DNA from: an uncultured Clostridia bacterium
GTDB taxonomy: Bacteria; Bacillota; Clostridia; Saccharofermentanales; Saccharofermentanaceae
Direction: 5' to 3'
NCBI GenBank assembly: GCA_946403085.1
Contig: CAMIYM010000008.1
Span: 42,548 to 106,547 of the forward strand
DNA length: 64,000 bases
Shown here: in pieces, positions 8,607-18,611 of the stretch
How the letters are laid out: each line of letters begins with the position of its first letter
How positions within the stretch are numbered: position 1 is the first letter of the stretch
Notes under the pieces: model-generated
What the model saw: only the letters and a program-made list of their open reading frames with translations
What the model was told of the DNA's origin: nothing
The model's database searches: none
Translations under genes and position numbers: made by a program

Positions 8607-9863
8607 TCAGATCTCAGAAGTGACAGTTATCTCATCGCCTGTGCCGGAAGCGTAGATCTTTCCGCCATGAGCCTCGGTTATGCTTTTCGCGACTGACAAG
8701 CCGATACCGTATCCGCCGGTCTCGGAATTTCTCGATTCATCGGTCCTGTAGAACCTGTCGAACATATGCTTCATGTCGTCTTTTGAGACAGGCGAAGAGG
8801 TCTTGTTCGTTACGGCGAAGACTGTTTTCGAGCCGTTTCTGGCAAGAGAAGCCCTGATAACACTTCCGTCAGGCGAGTACTTTATCGCATTGTCCATAAG
8901 GATCGAGATAAGGCGTCTTATGGCCTTCTGGTCGCCGTTATATGTGATGTCCGGAGTGATGGATGTCTCGATCGACTTGCCGGATGACTTCGCAAGTCCT
9001 CTGAACGACTCAGTCTCTTCAGAAACTATGTCGGACAAAGGGAACTCTATCTTTACGAGAGCATTTTTCGAACCCTCTTCGGTCTTTGCAAGATATATGA
9101 GACTGTTCGTAAGTTCCGACAGCCTTTCTGTCTGCTTCCTGATATCTTCAAGCCACTCATTTGCGCTGTCTTCAGATTCCATCTCGAGAACATCGCAGTC
9201 GGCATTGATGACCGCGAGAGGCGTCTTAAGCTCGTGTCCGGCATCGGTAATAAAGCGCTTCTGCTTCTCATAAGCTTCGGCAGCCGGCTTTATTGCAGCC
9301 TTTGAGAATATTGCTATAAGCGCGAAAACGACGAGAAGGCCGACCGCTGAGATCATAAGGCTTATGCCCAGGAACAACTTAACGGCGCCAAGGCTTCTTC
9401 CGCAGTCGTAGAAGACTATGAATGTGCCGTCCGCACTATCGCTTCTTAAGAACCTGTATTCGCCGGAAAAACCTTTTGTCTTCCCGCCTGCATATACGGC
9501 CTGAGCAATTGCTTCAGCCTGTGAAGAATCAACAGCTGCAATCCTTCTTATGTCAGAGCCTGTAACATCCCCCTGGGAATTAAAAGATACTTTGAAATAG
9601 CGCGACTCGAACCTTGTTTCCGGAGACATCTGAGCACGTCTGAATCCTCCGTCGGAAGGCTGGGTGTTACGGTCTCTCATGCGCTGCGGCGTTCTTTCAG
9701 GGAATGTTCCGTTATTGGATACAAGCATCTCGAGTATTGTGTCGGCATTCTGCACGACACTTCTGTAATTGAGGATATTAATGGATCCGATCAGGAAAGC
9801 CAGGACTATCGTGACCGACAGCATCGATATGAGGATGAACTTTCTCCGAAGTTTACTGATCAT
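8607..9863 (-). CDS. Sensor histidine kinase
   Basis: A 418-residue membrane sensor kinase. Membrane segments lie at about residues 9-30 and 163-186, with a roughly 130-residue extracytoplasmic domain of no recognised type between them. The dimerisation helix has FITDAGHELKTPLAV, with the phosphorylated His near residue 210. The ATP-binding domain shows DNAIKYS and GGYGIGLSVAK. Its ATG overlaps the stop of the response regulator gene by 4 bases (ATGA), so the two are translationally coupled. The divergent exporter operon is the likely target, by inference. Confidence 0.93.
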   Translation of the reverse strand: MISKLRRKFILISMLSVTIVLAFLIGSINILNYRSVVQNADTILEMLVSNNGTFPERTPQRMRDRNTQPSDGGFRRAQMSPETRFESRYFKVSFNSQGDVTGSDIRRIAAVDSSQAEAIAQAVYAGGKTKGFSGEYRFLRSDSADGTFIVFYDCGRSLGAVKLFLGISLMISAVGLLVVFALIAIFSKAAIKPAAEAYEKQKRFITDAGHELKTPLAVINADCDVLEMESEDSANEWLEDIRKQTERLSELTNSLIYLAKTEEGSKNALVKIEFPLSDIVSEETESFRGLAKSSGKSIETSITPDITYNGDQKAIRRLISILMDNAIKYSPDGSVIRASLARNGSKTVFAVTNKTSSPVSKDDMKHMFDRFYRTDESRNSETGGYGIGLSVAKSITEAHGGKIYASGTGDEITVTSEI

Positions 9864-10534
9864 TTGATCTCCTCCAGTGTGTAGCCGCTGTTCCTGACGG
9901 CTCTTATCTGAACATTGGCATCAAGTGCCGTAAGCTTCTTCCTCAAATATGAGATATAAGTCCATGCTGTGCTTATATCCGCCTCGGAATCAAGACCCCA
10001 GATCTTTTCCATGAACTTCTCACTGGAGATCAGGATCCCGGGATTCATCATAAGCATTTCCATCATCTGGAATTCCTTGCCTGCCAGTCTGTATTTACCC
10101 TTGGGCGAGCTTAATTCAAAGGTTCCCCTGTCGAGAGACAGATTGCCGAATCTAAGGAGATTATCACTTGCGACGGCGGGCTGCCTTGTAAGGACTCTGA
10201 TTCTTGCCAAGAGCTCCTTTGTCGCGAAAGGCTTTGTCAGATAATCGTTAGCGCCGGAGTCCAGACCTTCGACCTTATCGTCGATCTCTGACTTGGCTGT
10301 GAGCATGAGGACAGGGACATTGTTGCCCTTTGCCCTGATCTCCTTCAAGGCAGATATTCCATCCTGCTTAGGCATCATGATGTCCATTATCACAAGATCG
10401 TATTCACTTGCCATAGCATAGAGCACGGCCTCCTCCCCGTCGAAAACACAGTCAACGGAATAATTGCTCTTGGTAAGGATAGCCTTCAAAGCTTTAGATA
10501 ATGACTTTTCATCTTCTGCAAGAAGAATTCTCAT
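9860..10534 (-). CDS. OmpR-family response regulator
   Basis: A 224-residue two-component regulator. The receiver domain (residues 1-120) has the acidic pair EDE at 7-9, phospho-acceptor Asp51 in LVIMDIMMPK, and the conserved LTAK Lys. The C-terminal winged helix (about 125-224) ends in the typical RAVRNSGYTL. It is the first gene of a two-gene operon with the sensor kinase and is transcribed away from the MacB-type exporter operon across a 209-bp region holding a palindrome at 10651-10667. Confidence 0.93.
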   Translation of the reverse strand: MRILLAEDEKSLSKALKAILTKSNYSVDCVFDGEEAVLYAMASEYDLVIMDIMMPKQDGISALKEIRAKGNNVPVLMLTAKSEIDDKVEGLDSGANDYLTKPFATKELLARIRVLTRQPAVASDNLLRFGNLSLDRGTFELSSPKGKYRLAGKEFQMMEMLMMNPGILISSEKFMEKIWGLDSEADISTAWTYISYLRKKLTALDANVQIRAVRNSGYTLEEIK

Positions 10535-10650
10535 CTGACACCTCTTTTTCGAAGTCCGGAATATGAAGTAACAGTTTATATTTTAGCATTTTACGGCACT
10601 CCCGGACCAGGACACATATTTTTAAATAATGCCGAACTTTAAACTTGGTT

Positions 10651-10667
10651 TTAAGTTGACGTCTTAA
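10651..10667. promoter_or_regulatory. Candidate operator between regulator and exporter
   Basis: TTAAGTTGACGTCTTAA is an inverted repeat (TTAAG/CTTAA, 7-base spacer) in the intergenic region shared by the response regulator and the exporter operon. The overlapping TTGACG could be a -35 element. Assignment to this regulator is inference. Confidence 0.4.
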
Positions 10668-10743
10668 GATTAACCCGTAAAACTTAAATAAGGTTAAAAA
10701 TCCGCCAATGATTTTCGCGGTCAAAAGAAAAGGAATAGTGATA

Positions 10744-12438
10744 ATGGAACATCGACGCAGGAAAAAATCAGTAAAGAAATCAACGGTCATCAAGATAGTA
10801 GCAGGTGTCGTGATCGCTTCAGGAATACTTACCGGAGTTGTCATTCATCTGAAGAACCGTGTAAAGAATGAATTCGCCAAGACATCAGCGGCAAGCATTA
10901 AGACTGCAAAAGTCGAGAGCGGCTCTGTCAGCACCACCGTCTACGGCACGGGACGCCTTGAAGATGACGATGTGGAGACACAGGAGATCCCTGAAGGCGT
11001 TAAACTCACGGAACTGAAGGTCGAGGTCGGAGATACGGTCACGAAAGGTGCCGTTATCGCAGAAGCAGACCTCTCCACAGTCCTGGCTGCCATGTCTGAT
11101 ACCCAGGCAAGCATCGATGCGATAGACAAGAAGGTAAAGGATGCCTCTGATGACAAGGTCACAGAGAAGATCACGACAGCTGTCGCAGGCCGTGTCAAGA
11201 AGATCTACGCCAAAGCGAACTCCGATGTATCATCCGTAATGGTAAATAACAAAGCACTTCTTCTCCTCTCGATGGATGGCTATATGGCTGTCGATATCGA
11301 ATCGGATACTCTTGAAGCCGGAAATAAGGTTAAAGTAACCACTTCCAATAAAAAGACTTATGACGGCACCGTCAGGGCAAAGTCGGGAAAGAAAGTAACT
11401 ATCATCCTGACTGATAACGGTCCTGCATTCGGCGATAAGGTAACAGTCAACAGCAAAGACGGCAAGACAGAGCTTGGAACCGGTGAATTGTACATTCATG
11501 ACCAGCTCGCCATCGTAGGCTATGCCGGAACGATCAAATCCGTATCTGTTAAGGTGAATCAGAAGATCTCGGCCGGTGCGGAAGTCTTTAAGCTTAAAGA
11601 CACTTCCTATACTGCAAATTACGAACAGTATCTGAACGAGCGAAAAGATCTTGAGGAAAAGCTTCTCTCACTTACAGAGATCTACAGAGCCGGAGCTCTC
11701 ACTGCAGATTACGACGGAACGATCCGTCAGGTACCTGATATCGATGATAAAGAAACCACTTCATCATCTACCGCCACTTCGGCCGATTCCACAGAAACAG
11801 CAAGCACCGTATTCAAGATCTGCCCTGACAAGACAATGACTGTCGCGGTAAGTATCGACGAGACTGATATCCTTTCTGTCTCAGTAGGCCAGAAAGCTGA
11901 AGTAACTATATCATCCGTCAGCGAAGACAAGTATGCAGGCGAGATAACCAAGATAGACAGAAACGGCACCAGCACGAATGGTGTAACGACATATACTGCA
12001 TCTATAAAAATAGATAAGGCCAAGGGCATGCTCGCAGGCATGAGCGCGTCTGCAAACATCGATATCACGAGTGTCGAGAACACACTCATCATTCCCATCG
12101 ATGCATTGAAGAAAACAAGTTCCACAGCTTATGTCTACACATCCTATGCTTCCGAGAAGGATGAATTAGGCGGCATGACCAAAGTCGAAGCAGGCATATC
12201 CAACAGCAACTATGTAGAGATCAAGAGCGGCCTTAAGGAAGGCGATACTGTCTACTACAAAGAAAAGACTACTAACACATTTAATATGCCCGGAAGATAC
12301 GGAAATAATAACTTCCCCGGCAACAACAATTCGAACAGCAACAGAAGATCAACCGGCAGCAACAACCGTTCCGGAAACAATAATATCCCGAACGGCAACC
12401 AGCGCAGTTCCGGCAACAGAGGGAGTAACAACGGATGA
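10744..12438 (+). CDS. Membrane fusion protein of ABC exporter
   Basis: A 564-residue periplasmic-adaptor-type (HlyD/MacA-like) protein. One N-terminal membrane helix (about 16-37) anchors it; then come the lipoyl/barrel-sandwich halves (VTKGAVIAEADLS; AGRVKKIYAKANSDV), a short coiled coil and a beta-barrel region (VGQKAEVTISSV). The C-terminus is Asn/Gly/Ser-rich and disordered. I chose the ATG at 10744, with AAAAGGA 9 bases upstream. Its stop overlaps the ATPase gene start by 4 bases, so it belongs to the MacB-like exporter. The exported substrate is unknown. Confidence 0.88.
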   Translation: MEHRRRKKSVKKSTVIKIVAGVVIASGILTGVVIHLKNRVKNEFAKTSAASIKTAKVESGSVSTTVYGTGRLEDDDVETQEIPEGVKLTELKVEVGDTVTKGAVIAEADLSTVLAAMSDTQASIDAIDKKVKDASDDKVTEKITTAVAGRVKKIYAKANSDVSSVMVNNKALLLLSMDGYMAVDIESDTLEAGNKVKVTTSNKKTYDGTVRAKSGKKVTIILTDNGPAFGDKVTVNSKDGKTELGTGELYIHDQLAIVGYAGTIKSVSVKVNQKISAGAEVFKLKDTSYTANYEQYLNERKDLEEKLLSLTEIYRAGALTADYDGTIRQVPDIDDKETTSSSTATSADSTETASTVFKICPDKTMTVAVSIDETDILSVSVGQKAEVTISSVSEDKYAGEITKIDRNGTSTNGVTTYTASIKIDKAKGMLAGMSASANIDITSVENTLIIPIDALKKTSSTAYVYTSYASEKDELGGMTKVEAGISNSNYVEIKSGLKEGDTVYYKEKTTNTFNMPGRYGNNNFPGNNNSNSNRRSTGSNNRSGNNNIPNGNQRSSGNRGSNNG

Positions 12439-13133
12439 AAAAGAATAAAACGATAATACTCCGCGATGTCTGCAAGAACTATCAGGTCGGAACTGAAGTA
12501 ATACATGCGTTGGATCATGTATCGCTGGACATCTGCGAAGGCGAGTTCGTCAGCATCATAGGACCTTCAGGAAGCGGCAAATCCACCCTGATGAACATCA
12601 TCGGCTGTCTTGATATAGCTGATGACGGTGCCTATGCGCTTGACGGCATTCCGATAGAAGATTACTCCGAAGATGAACTTGCTGCAGTGAGGAATAAGAA
12701 GATCGGTTTTGTTTTTCAGAACTTCAATCTCATCCAGAAACTGACAGCTGAAGAGAATGTCGAACTCCCGCTCATCTACCAGAAAATGAAGCGTGCAGAG
12801 CGTGACAGAAGAGTCGAAAGCGCTCTGCAGCGTGTAGGACTCGAAAAGCGCGCGTCACACTATCCGACCGAACTTTCGGGCGGTCAGCAGCAGCGTGTGG
12901 CAATTGCCAGAGCCATTGCCACCGGCCCTTCCCTGATACTTGCAGATGAACCTACGGGCAATCTGGATTCACAGACAAGTGCCGAGATCATGGAAATCTT
13001 CAAAGAACTCCACAGACAGGGCAACACCATTGTGCTCATCACGCATGACAGCGATGTTGCCAAGCAGGCTGAACGCAGCATCAACATATTGGACGGCCGT
13101 ATAACGGAGGTGACAAGATATGCTGACGCTTAA
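12435..13133 (+). CDS. MacB-type ABC transporter ATPase
   Basis: A 232-residue nucleotide-binding subunit. Walker A is GPSGSGKST, the Q-loop FQNFNLI, the signature [14 protein letters not shown], Walker B LILADEP followed by TGNLDS, and the switch His ITHD. This sequence type (LolD/MacB class) energises mechanotransmission or export rather than import. It overlaps its neighbours on both sides (4 and 14 bases), showing a single operon with the adaptor and permease. Confidence 0.95.
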   Translation: MKKNKTIILRDVCKNYQVGTEVIHALDHVSLDICEGEFVSIIGPSGSGKSTLMNIIGCLDIADDGAYALDGIPIEDYSEDELAAVRNKKIGFVFQNFNLIQKLTAEENVELPLIYQKMKRAERDRRVESALQRVGLEKRASHYPTELSGGQQQRVAIARAIATGPSLILADEPTGNLDSQTSAEIMEIFKELHRQGNTIVLITHDSDVAKQAERSINILDGRITEVTRYADA

Positions 13134-14307
13134 GATGGCACTCAAATCAATAGGCAACAACAAGCTGAGAGCTTTCCTTACCATGCTCGGAATCATTATC
13201 GGCGTAATGGCACTGGTCATCCTCGTAAGCCTTGTTAATGGTGCGACGGGCACTGTCACAGATTCGATCAAGGGCCTCGGAAGCAATATGCTTACGGTCA
13301 CAGTATCTGATAACAAGGGTGCTCCCCTTCACTTAGATGATCTGAACAACTGGATGAAAGACGGCACCGTCGGTAATGCAGCTGCTTTCTCACAGGAAAG
13401 CGTTACCGGAAAAAGTGAAGGTAATTCAAATACCGTGGATGTTTACGGTGTAAGTTCTTACTATGGTGATATCCAGAATCTGGAGATCCTCCTCGGAAGA
13501 TTCATCAAATCTTCAGATATTGATAACCATACTTATGTCTGCGTTATCAATGAGTATCTTGCGACGGAACTCATTGGCTACACCGACTGCATCGGCCAGG
13601 AGATCACATTGAACAACATAAAGTTCACGGTCGTAGGAGTCATTAAAGATGACGACAATTCACTGACACGTGCATTTACCTCCGATTCGCTTACAGCTTA
13701 CATCCCTTACACAAGTCTTGTAAGGATGAGTGAGACGGCAACTCTCGAAGTCAAATCCTTCTATGTAAGCGCACCTGAGAATTCCACTACACAGCTCACG
13801 CAGGAGAAGATCAAGGAGCTTCTACTCAAGCGTTTTGACGATGACGAAGATGCATTCAGGATCAGATCACAGGATGCATTGGAAGACGCCATGAGCAGCG
13901 TCAGATCCGCACTCGCGATCCTCCTGGGCGGCATCGCTGCGATCTCGCTCATCGTTGGCGGAATCGGCATCATGAACATCATGCTCGTCACCGTAACAGA
14001 AAGAACAAGAGAGATCGGCATCCGTAAAGCAATCGGCGCCAAGAAGCGCGTCATCCTGCAGCAGTTCCTACTGGAAGCAGTCATTCTCTGCATGATGGGA
14101 TGCGCTGTCGGAATAGGCTTGTCCTGGGCGATCCTCCGCGTTATCGGAATAGTTGTATCAAGTCTTAGCATGACCTTTAAGATGGACGGAACAGTCATAT
14201 TGGTGGCTGTAGGTTTCTGCTTCCTGATAGGAATCATTTTCGGTCTCTATCCTGCCAACAAGGCAGCGAAAATGAAACCCATCGATGCACTGCATTACGG
14301 AGGTTGA
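13120..14307 (+). CDS. MacB-type ABC transporter permease
   Basis: A 395-residue permease with the MacB/FtsX topology. One N-terminal membrane helix ([17 protein letters not shown]) is followed by a large extracytoplasmic domain (about 45-265) and three C-terminal helices beginning [22 protein letters not shown]. The cytoplasmic [17 protein letters not shown] coupling motif is present, and the end shows [17 protein letters not shown]. It completes the exporter with the preceding ATPase and two adaptor proteins. Confidence 0.95.
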   Translation: MLTLKMALKSIGNNKLRAFLTMLGIIIGVMALVILVSLVNGATGTVTDSIKGLGSNMLTVTVSDNKGAPLHLDDLNNWMKDGTVGNAAAFSQESVTGKSEGNSNTVDVYGVSSYYGDIQNLEILLGRFIKSSDIDNHTYVCVINEYLATELIGYTDCIGQEITLNNIKFTVVGVIKDDDNSLTRAFTSDSLTAYIPYTSLVRMSETATLEVKSFYVSAPENSTTQLTQEKIKELLLKRFDDDEDAFRIRSQDALEDAMSSVRSALAILLGGIAAISLIVGGIGIMNIMLVTVTERTREIGIRKAIGAKKRVILQQFLLEAVILCMMGCAVGIGLSWAILRVIGIVVSSLSMTFKMDGTVILVAVGFCFLIGIIFGLYPANKAAKMKPIDALHYGG

Positions 14308-14313
14308 TCTTAC

Positions 14314-17058
14314 ATGAAGATATTCAAATCGAAAGTATTCTATACAGTTTTAGTCGTGATTTTCACACTGCTCCTTGCAGCCACCCTGATCATAAGGTTT
14401 GCAGTACCTGCAAGCACGCCCCGTTTCTCACGTAACGGCAGCCAGAACTATCAGGGCTATACAAGGCCATCAGGCTTCAGTAATGACAACGCTGATTTTG
14501 ATCCGCAGAATATCCCTGATGCATCTTTCCCTGACAGCTCAGAGCCTGATTCGACAGGTGAAAGACAGGGACGCCAGAACAGAAACTGGAACCGTGATCC
14601 ATCTGATCAGAATCAGAACAGGCAGCGCGGCAAGCGCGACCGCAGCAGCATTTCGGAATCAGGACAGGAAAACACATCCGATAAAGCTGACAACAACAAT
14701 TCCGGCAACGGAGACAATGGCTCAACCCGTTCTTACGGATCTTTCAGAAGAATGTCCGGCACCTACCGTTTCTTGCGCACCATCCGTCAGATATGGATCC
14801 CCCTGGTGATAGTTTTCGCACTGGCAGATGCATTCTGCATCTTCATGCTGGTAAAGCTTTCACGTAAAAAAGCAGTACCTTCACAGATCAATATTGGTGA
14901 AGAAGAAAAGGCTGACGCGAAAAGCATTGAAGCAACAAAAGAAGATGATGAAGTCATCAAGCCCAAGAGGAAGCACAAAGTCTGGTTCCTTATCTTCATC
15001 CCTGTTCTTATCGGTGCGATCCTGTTAAGGACCCTCCCTTCATCTGCAGCTGTAAATACGTCTTCCATTACTGTTAAAGAGAAAGTAGTCTCTGCCGAGA
15101 TCACCACAAAGACTTTGCAGACAGTATTCTTATCAGGCGGAACACTTAAGACAGAAAGCGCGGAAGCATTCACTTTGCCGGGAGATATCGACATCGAATC
15201 CTATGCCGTCTCAAACGGTGATATCGTAAGCGAAGGTGACCTTATCGCAAGAGTCAACAAAGCTTCTGTCATGATCGCCATCAAAGACATAAAGACACTT
15301 ATAGGCACACTTGATAAGGAACTTAAGTCAACGGCATCAAGCAAGGATTATTCGAAGATAAAAGCACCTGCAGCCGGACGCATCAAGGCCATCTATGCAT
15401 CTGCAGGAACTTCAATCGTCGACACCATGACAAAGCATGGCTCATTGATCCTCATATCTCTTGATGGTCTCATGAAGGTCGAATTCAAATCCACCTCTGC
15501 ACTGCAGGTCGGAGACACCGTCACAGTTAAGCTTTCAAACGGCAAGAAAGAAGCCGGCCGCGTGTCTTCCATCGCAGGCGGTACCACGACCGTCACGATA
15601 TCTGACAGCACTGCCGCTTATGAAGACAAGGTAACCATCCTTGATTCAGAAGGCAATGAGATCGGAAACGGCACGCTTGATATCAACAGCTGCCTTAAGA
15701 TCACAGGTTATCAGGGCATCACCAGCAAAGTCGTTGTTAAGAATAATGCATCCGTAAAAGCAGATGCTGACCTGATCAATCTGACAAAGACTGAGCATTC
15801 CGCAGCTTACGACTCCCTGCTCACACAGCGCCAGAAGCTTAACGACCAGATGGTAAAGCTTTTCAAGATATATGAGACCGGTGAGATCCGTGCCGAGAAG
15901 TCCGGTGAGATTTCCGGCCTCAGCGATGACATCGATGTAGTAAATGACGATAGTGACATCACTCCTTCTACTACTGAGAACTATGTCATAAGCTATGAGA
16001 TCAAGACAGCAGTTCTGCCTGAAGGCGAAGAGCCCGGTGAAGACGACCCTGATAAAGAAAAGGATCCTGATGAGACTGAAGATCCGGGTCAGAATACCGA
16101 TCCCAGCCAGAGCGGCGATCCTAACCAGGGCGGTAATTCCGGCGGCCAGAGCGGTGACCCTAACCAGGGCGGAGATCCTAATCAGGGTGGTGATCCCAAT
16201 CAAGGCGGCGATCCCAACCAGGGTGGCGATCCTAACCAAGGAGGAGACGACCCTAACCAGGGTGGCAACTCCGGCAGCCAGAGCGGTGATCCCAATCAGG
16301 GCGGTAATTCCGGCCAAAGCGGCAACCCCGGCGGTCAGGGCGGAAACCAGAATCAGGGTGGCAATCAGGGGCAGCAGAATGGCCATCAGGGCAAAAACGG
16401 TTGGCCTTCACGTGAAGAGCTGATGAAGTGGATCGGCAAGAACGGATTCAATTTTTCGAGAACTGCATCAGGTTATCCTTCACTCGCAGGAACAGGCAGT
16501 CAGTCCGGTTCTGCAACTGGTACTACCAGTACGGGTTCAGCCAAGAAAGAGACATCTTATAAGGTAGATGAGAACACCATCTACAGCATCACTCCGCAGG
16601 GCAAGATGACGATCGACATCAGCGTGGATGAACTTGATATCGTGAAGATCCGCACCGGCAGAAAAGTTAATGTCACTTTGGATGCCCTCTCCGGTCAGAG
16701 CTTTGAAGGTGTTATCTCTTCTGTCAGCAGCACAGGAACATACAGCACCGGAAACACCAAGTATGCAGTTACGGTTACGCTTAACAGGACAGATAAGATG
16801 ATGGCAGGAATGAATGCTCTTGTCTCGCTCGACACAGGTTCTGACGAGGAATTCCTTACCATCCCCGTGGCAGCACTGGTCGAAAAGAACGGCCGCACAT
16901 ATGTCTATACAAGCTACGATGAAAAGGAAGATACCCTTGGCGGATTAAAAGAAGTCACGACCGGAAGATCTGACGGAACAGATGTCGAGATATCAGGTCT
17001 TGCAGCTACAGACAAGGTGTACTACAAGTACGCAGACAGCATAGAATACTCATTCTAA
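14314..17058 (+). CDS. Second, enlarged membrane fusion protein
   Basis: A 914-residue protein 6 bp after the permease. An N-terminal membrane helix is followed by about 100 polar Asn/Gln/Ser/Arg residues. Two more helices come next (IWIPLVIVFALADAFCIFML and KVWFLIFIPVLIGAILL), separated by a charged cytoplasmic loop. Then follow lipoyl/barrel-sandwich and beta-barrel domains like those of the first adaptor (TGRKVNVTLDAL, then AGMNALVSLDTG). Between the two halves, residues about 600-700 are low complexity, with repeated DPNQGG units. The C-terminal YVYTSYDEKEDTLGGL closely matches the first adaptor, so one is a duplicate of the other. Such adaptors are usually half this length. Confidence 0.82.
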   Translation: MKIFKSKVFYTVLVVIFTLLLAATLIIRFAVPASTPRFSRNGSQNYQGYTRPSGFSNDNADFDPQNIPDASFPDSSEPDSTGERQGRQNRNWNRDPSDQNQNRQRGKRDRSSISESGQENTSDKADNNNSGNGDNGSTRSYGSFRRMSGTYRFLRTIRQIWIPLVIVFALADAFCIFMLVKLSRKKAVPSQINIGEEEKADAKSIEATKEDDEVIKPKRKHKVWFLIFIPVLIGAILLRTLPSSAAVNTSSITVKEKVVSAEITTKTLQTVFLSGGTLKTESAEAFTLPGDIDIESYAVSNGDIVSEGDLIARVNKASVMIAIKDIKTLIGTLDKELKSTASSKDYSKIKAPAAGRIKAIYASAGTSIVDTMTKHGSLILISLDGLMKVEFKSTSALQVGDTVTVKLSNGKKEAGRVSSIAGGTTTVTISDSTAAYEDKVTILDSEGNEIGNGTLDINSCLKITGYQGITSKVVVKNNASVKADADLINLTKTEHSAAYDSLLTQRQKLNDQMVKLFKIYETGEIRAEKSGEISGLSDDIDVVNDDSDITPSTTENYVISYEIKTAVLPEGEEPGEDDPDKEKDPDETEDPGQNTDPSQSGDPNQGGNSGGQSGDPNQGGDPNQGGDPNQGGDPNQGGDPNQGGDDPNQGGNSGSQSGDPNQGGNSGQSGNPGGQGGNQNQGGNQGQQNGHQGKNGWPSREELMKWIGKNGFNFSRTASGYPSLAGTGSQSGSATGTTSTGSAKKETSYKVDENTIYSITPQGKMTIDISVDELDIVKIRTGRKVNVTLDALSGQSFEGVISSVSSTGTYSTGNTKYAVTVTLNRTDKMMAGMNALVSLDTGSDEEFLTIPVAALVEKNGRTYVYTSYDEKEDTLGGLKEVTTGRSDGTDVEISGLAATDKVYYKYADSIEYSF

Positions 17059-17089
17059 CGGGTTAATTACATATCGATCAAGGACGTTG

Positions 17090-17115
17090 AAGGGGCTGTT
17101 ATGAGGCGGCCCCTT
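17090..17115 (+). terminator. Exporter operon terminator
   Basis: Stem AAGGGGC / GCCCCTT about 30 bp past the stop, followed by a T-rich stretch. Confidence 0.7.
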
Positions 17116-17224
17116 TAACATTTTATTTAACTTCCGCTTAACACAATCTTCAATGCATATATATACGACCTTAATTTCTGCTTGCTAATCTCTAGGTATA
17201 TATTCCGGAAGGAGAGTGAACATT

Positions 17225-18403
17225 ATGAAAAAGAAGTTAGCGATCTTATTAGTCCTTTGCATGGTATTGTCTTCACTCGCCGCATGCGCAGATACTTCTT
17301 CCAAGAAGAAGCGTTCCAAGAATAAGACCAGAAAGACAGAAATCATCGAAGACACTGAGCCTTCTATAGAAGACAGTGAACCTACTGATGACACTGACGG
17401 GCCCGATGAAACAGACGATACATATCCTACAAGAGACATCGATATCGACGTGACAGACCCTACGACAGTTGCCACCACGACAACTCCCACCACGACAGCT
17501 GAGCCTTCTGTCAAGATCCAGCCCAATGCGAATACCAATATCAAGTGGGTAAAATACACCTCAGATGACGGATACTTCACCATCTCGGCACCGGAAGGCT
17601 GGTCCGTGCGTTATAACAACATCGACACGATCGGTTACGAGATCTATGTAAACGATCCTTCAGGCCTGAAGAATTTCTACTTCTGCACCAGCGTTTTAAG
17701 TTTCCCTTCAAAGGATAATTTCAACTACTGGAAAAAGGCAGGCAAGAACTTCGGCATCTCTGTTCCTTCAAAGGCTTATACCTCACCTAAAGCGACAGCC
17801 CAGTCACTTTTCGAGAACTCAGGATCTTACTTCAATTATAAGAACTTCAAGATCATGTCCAAGCTCGGATCCAACGGTTACGGCGGCGATGTCCTTCAGG
17901 CGACATGCGAATTAGGCGGCAAGAAGTGCGAAGGCCTCTTCTCTTCTTCACTGGTTAACCTTAAGATGCCTTACAAAAACATGGATTGGGATATGGTATC
18001 AGGCACGATCATTCTCCTTACACCTGTTGAAGATTTCACAGACTGGATCGGCGTGCTTGGTCAGATCTTTTCAAGCCTTGAATTCACAAAGTCTTACTAC
18101 TCAGCACGAGATAAAGTGTGGAAGCAGACCTACGGCACGATCAAGGCTCTCACCTACAACGCTGATCAGATGAGTGCAATGCTCAGGGACAGCTGGGAAA
18201 AGAGCAACCGTTCAAGCGACATCACATCCCAGGCATACAGCGACGCAACACTCGGAAGAGAGCGCGTTTATGACACCCAGACAGGCGACGTCTACTACGC
18301 CAAGAATGGCTGGAGCGACGGCTATTCAGGCACACGTTACAAGCCGGTCGAGGCAGGTTCAGACTACTACCTGAAGCCTGTTACAGGAACAATATCTTAT
18401 TAA
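17225..18403 (+). CDS. Lipoprotein with acidic Thr-rich linker
   Basis: A 392-residue lipoprotein starting MKKKLAILLVLCMVL with lipobox LAAC. GGAGAG precedes the ATG. After a Lys/Arg patch and a long Asp/Glu/Thr-rich linker (about 30-95), a folded domain begins KYTSDDGYFTISAPEGWSV, the usual opening of a PsbP/DUF1795-type beta-sandwich. A C-terminal segment has many Tyr and Ser residues (AKNGWSDGYSGTRYKPV). It lies downstream of the exporter but has its own terminator upstream. Function unknown. Confidence 0.75.
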   Translation: MKKKLAILLVLCMVLSSLAACADTSSKKKRSKNKTRKTEIIEDTEPSIEDSEPTDDTDGPDETDDTYPTRDIDIDVTDPTTVATTTTPTTTAEPSVKIQPNANTNIKWVKYTSDDGYFTISAPEGWSVRYNNIDTIGYEIYVNDPSGLKNFYFCTSVLSFPSKDNFNYWKKAGKNFGISVPSKAYTSPKATAQSLFENSGSYFNYKNFKIMSKLGSNGYGGDVLQATCELGGKKCEGLFSSSLVNLKMPYKNMDWDMVSGTIILLTPVEDFTDWIGVLGQIFSSLEFTKSYYSARDKVWKQTYGTIKALTYNADQMSAMLRDSWEKSNRSSDITSQAYSDATLGRERVYDTQTGDVYYAKNGWSDGYSGTRYKPVEAGSDYYLKPVTGTISY

Positions 18404-18454
18404 TCTCCGGAATGATCCAAATACCTCCCCCATAATGATGGTTGATTCCGTAAG

Positions 18455-18488
18455 AAAGGCGGTGCCCCGTAATAAGGGCATCGCCTTT
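18455..18488 (+). terminator. Terminator after lipoprotein gene
   Basis: Stem AAAGGCGGTGCCCC with GGGCATCGCCTTT, then T5, about 50 bp past the stop. Confidence 0.85.
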
Positions 18489-18611
18489 TTGACTGCTGGA
18501 TTTTTGTATCCCACTCTCCCATCATTCCCAAAGTTTCCGATAACAGTCCGGCTTAGTCGGAGCTTTTTCTGTATTTTTATGTGTCGAAAATAAGGTTAAT
18601 CGAAAAAAGGT

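Noticed and set aside
15646..16423. Long frames opposite the DPNQGG repeat region
   Set aside because: They are shadows of the repetitive Gly/Asn/Gln codons of the adaptor gene.
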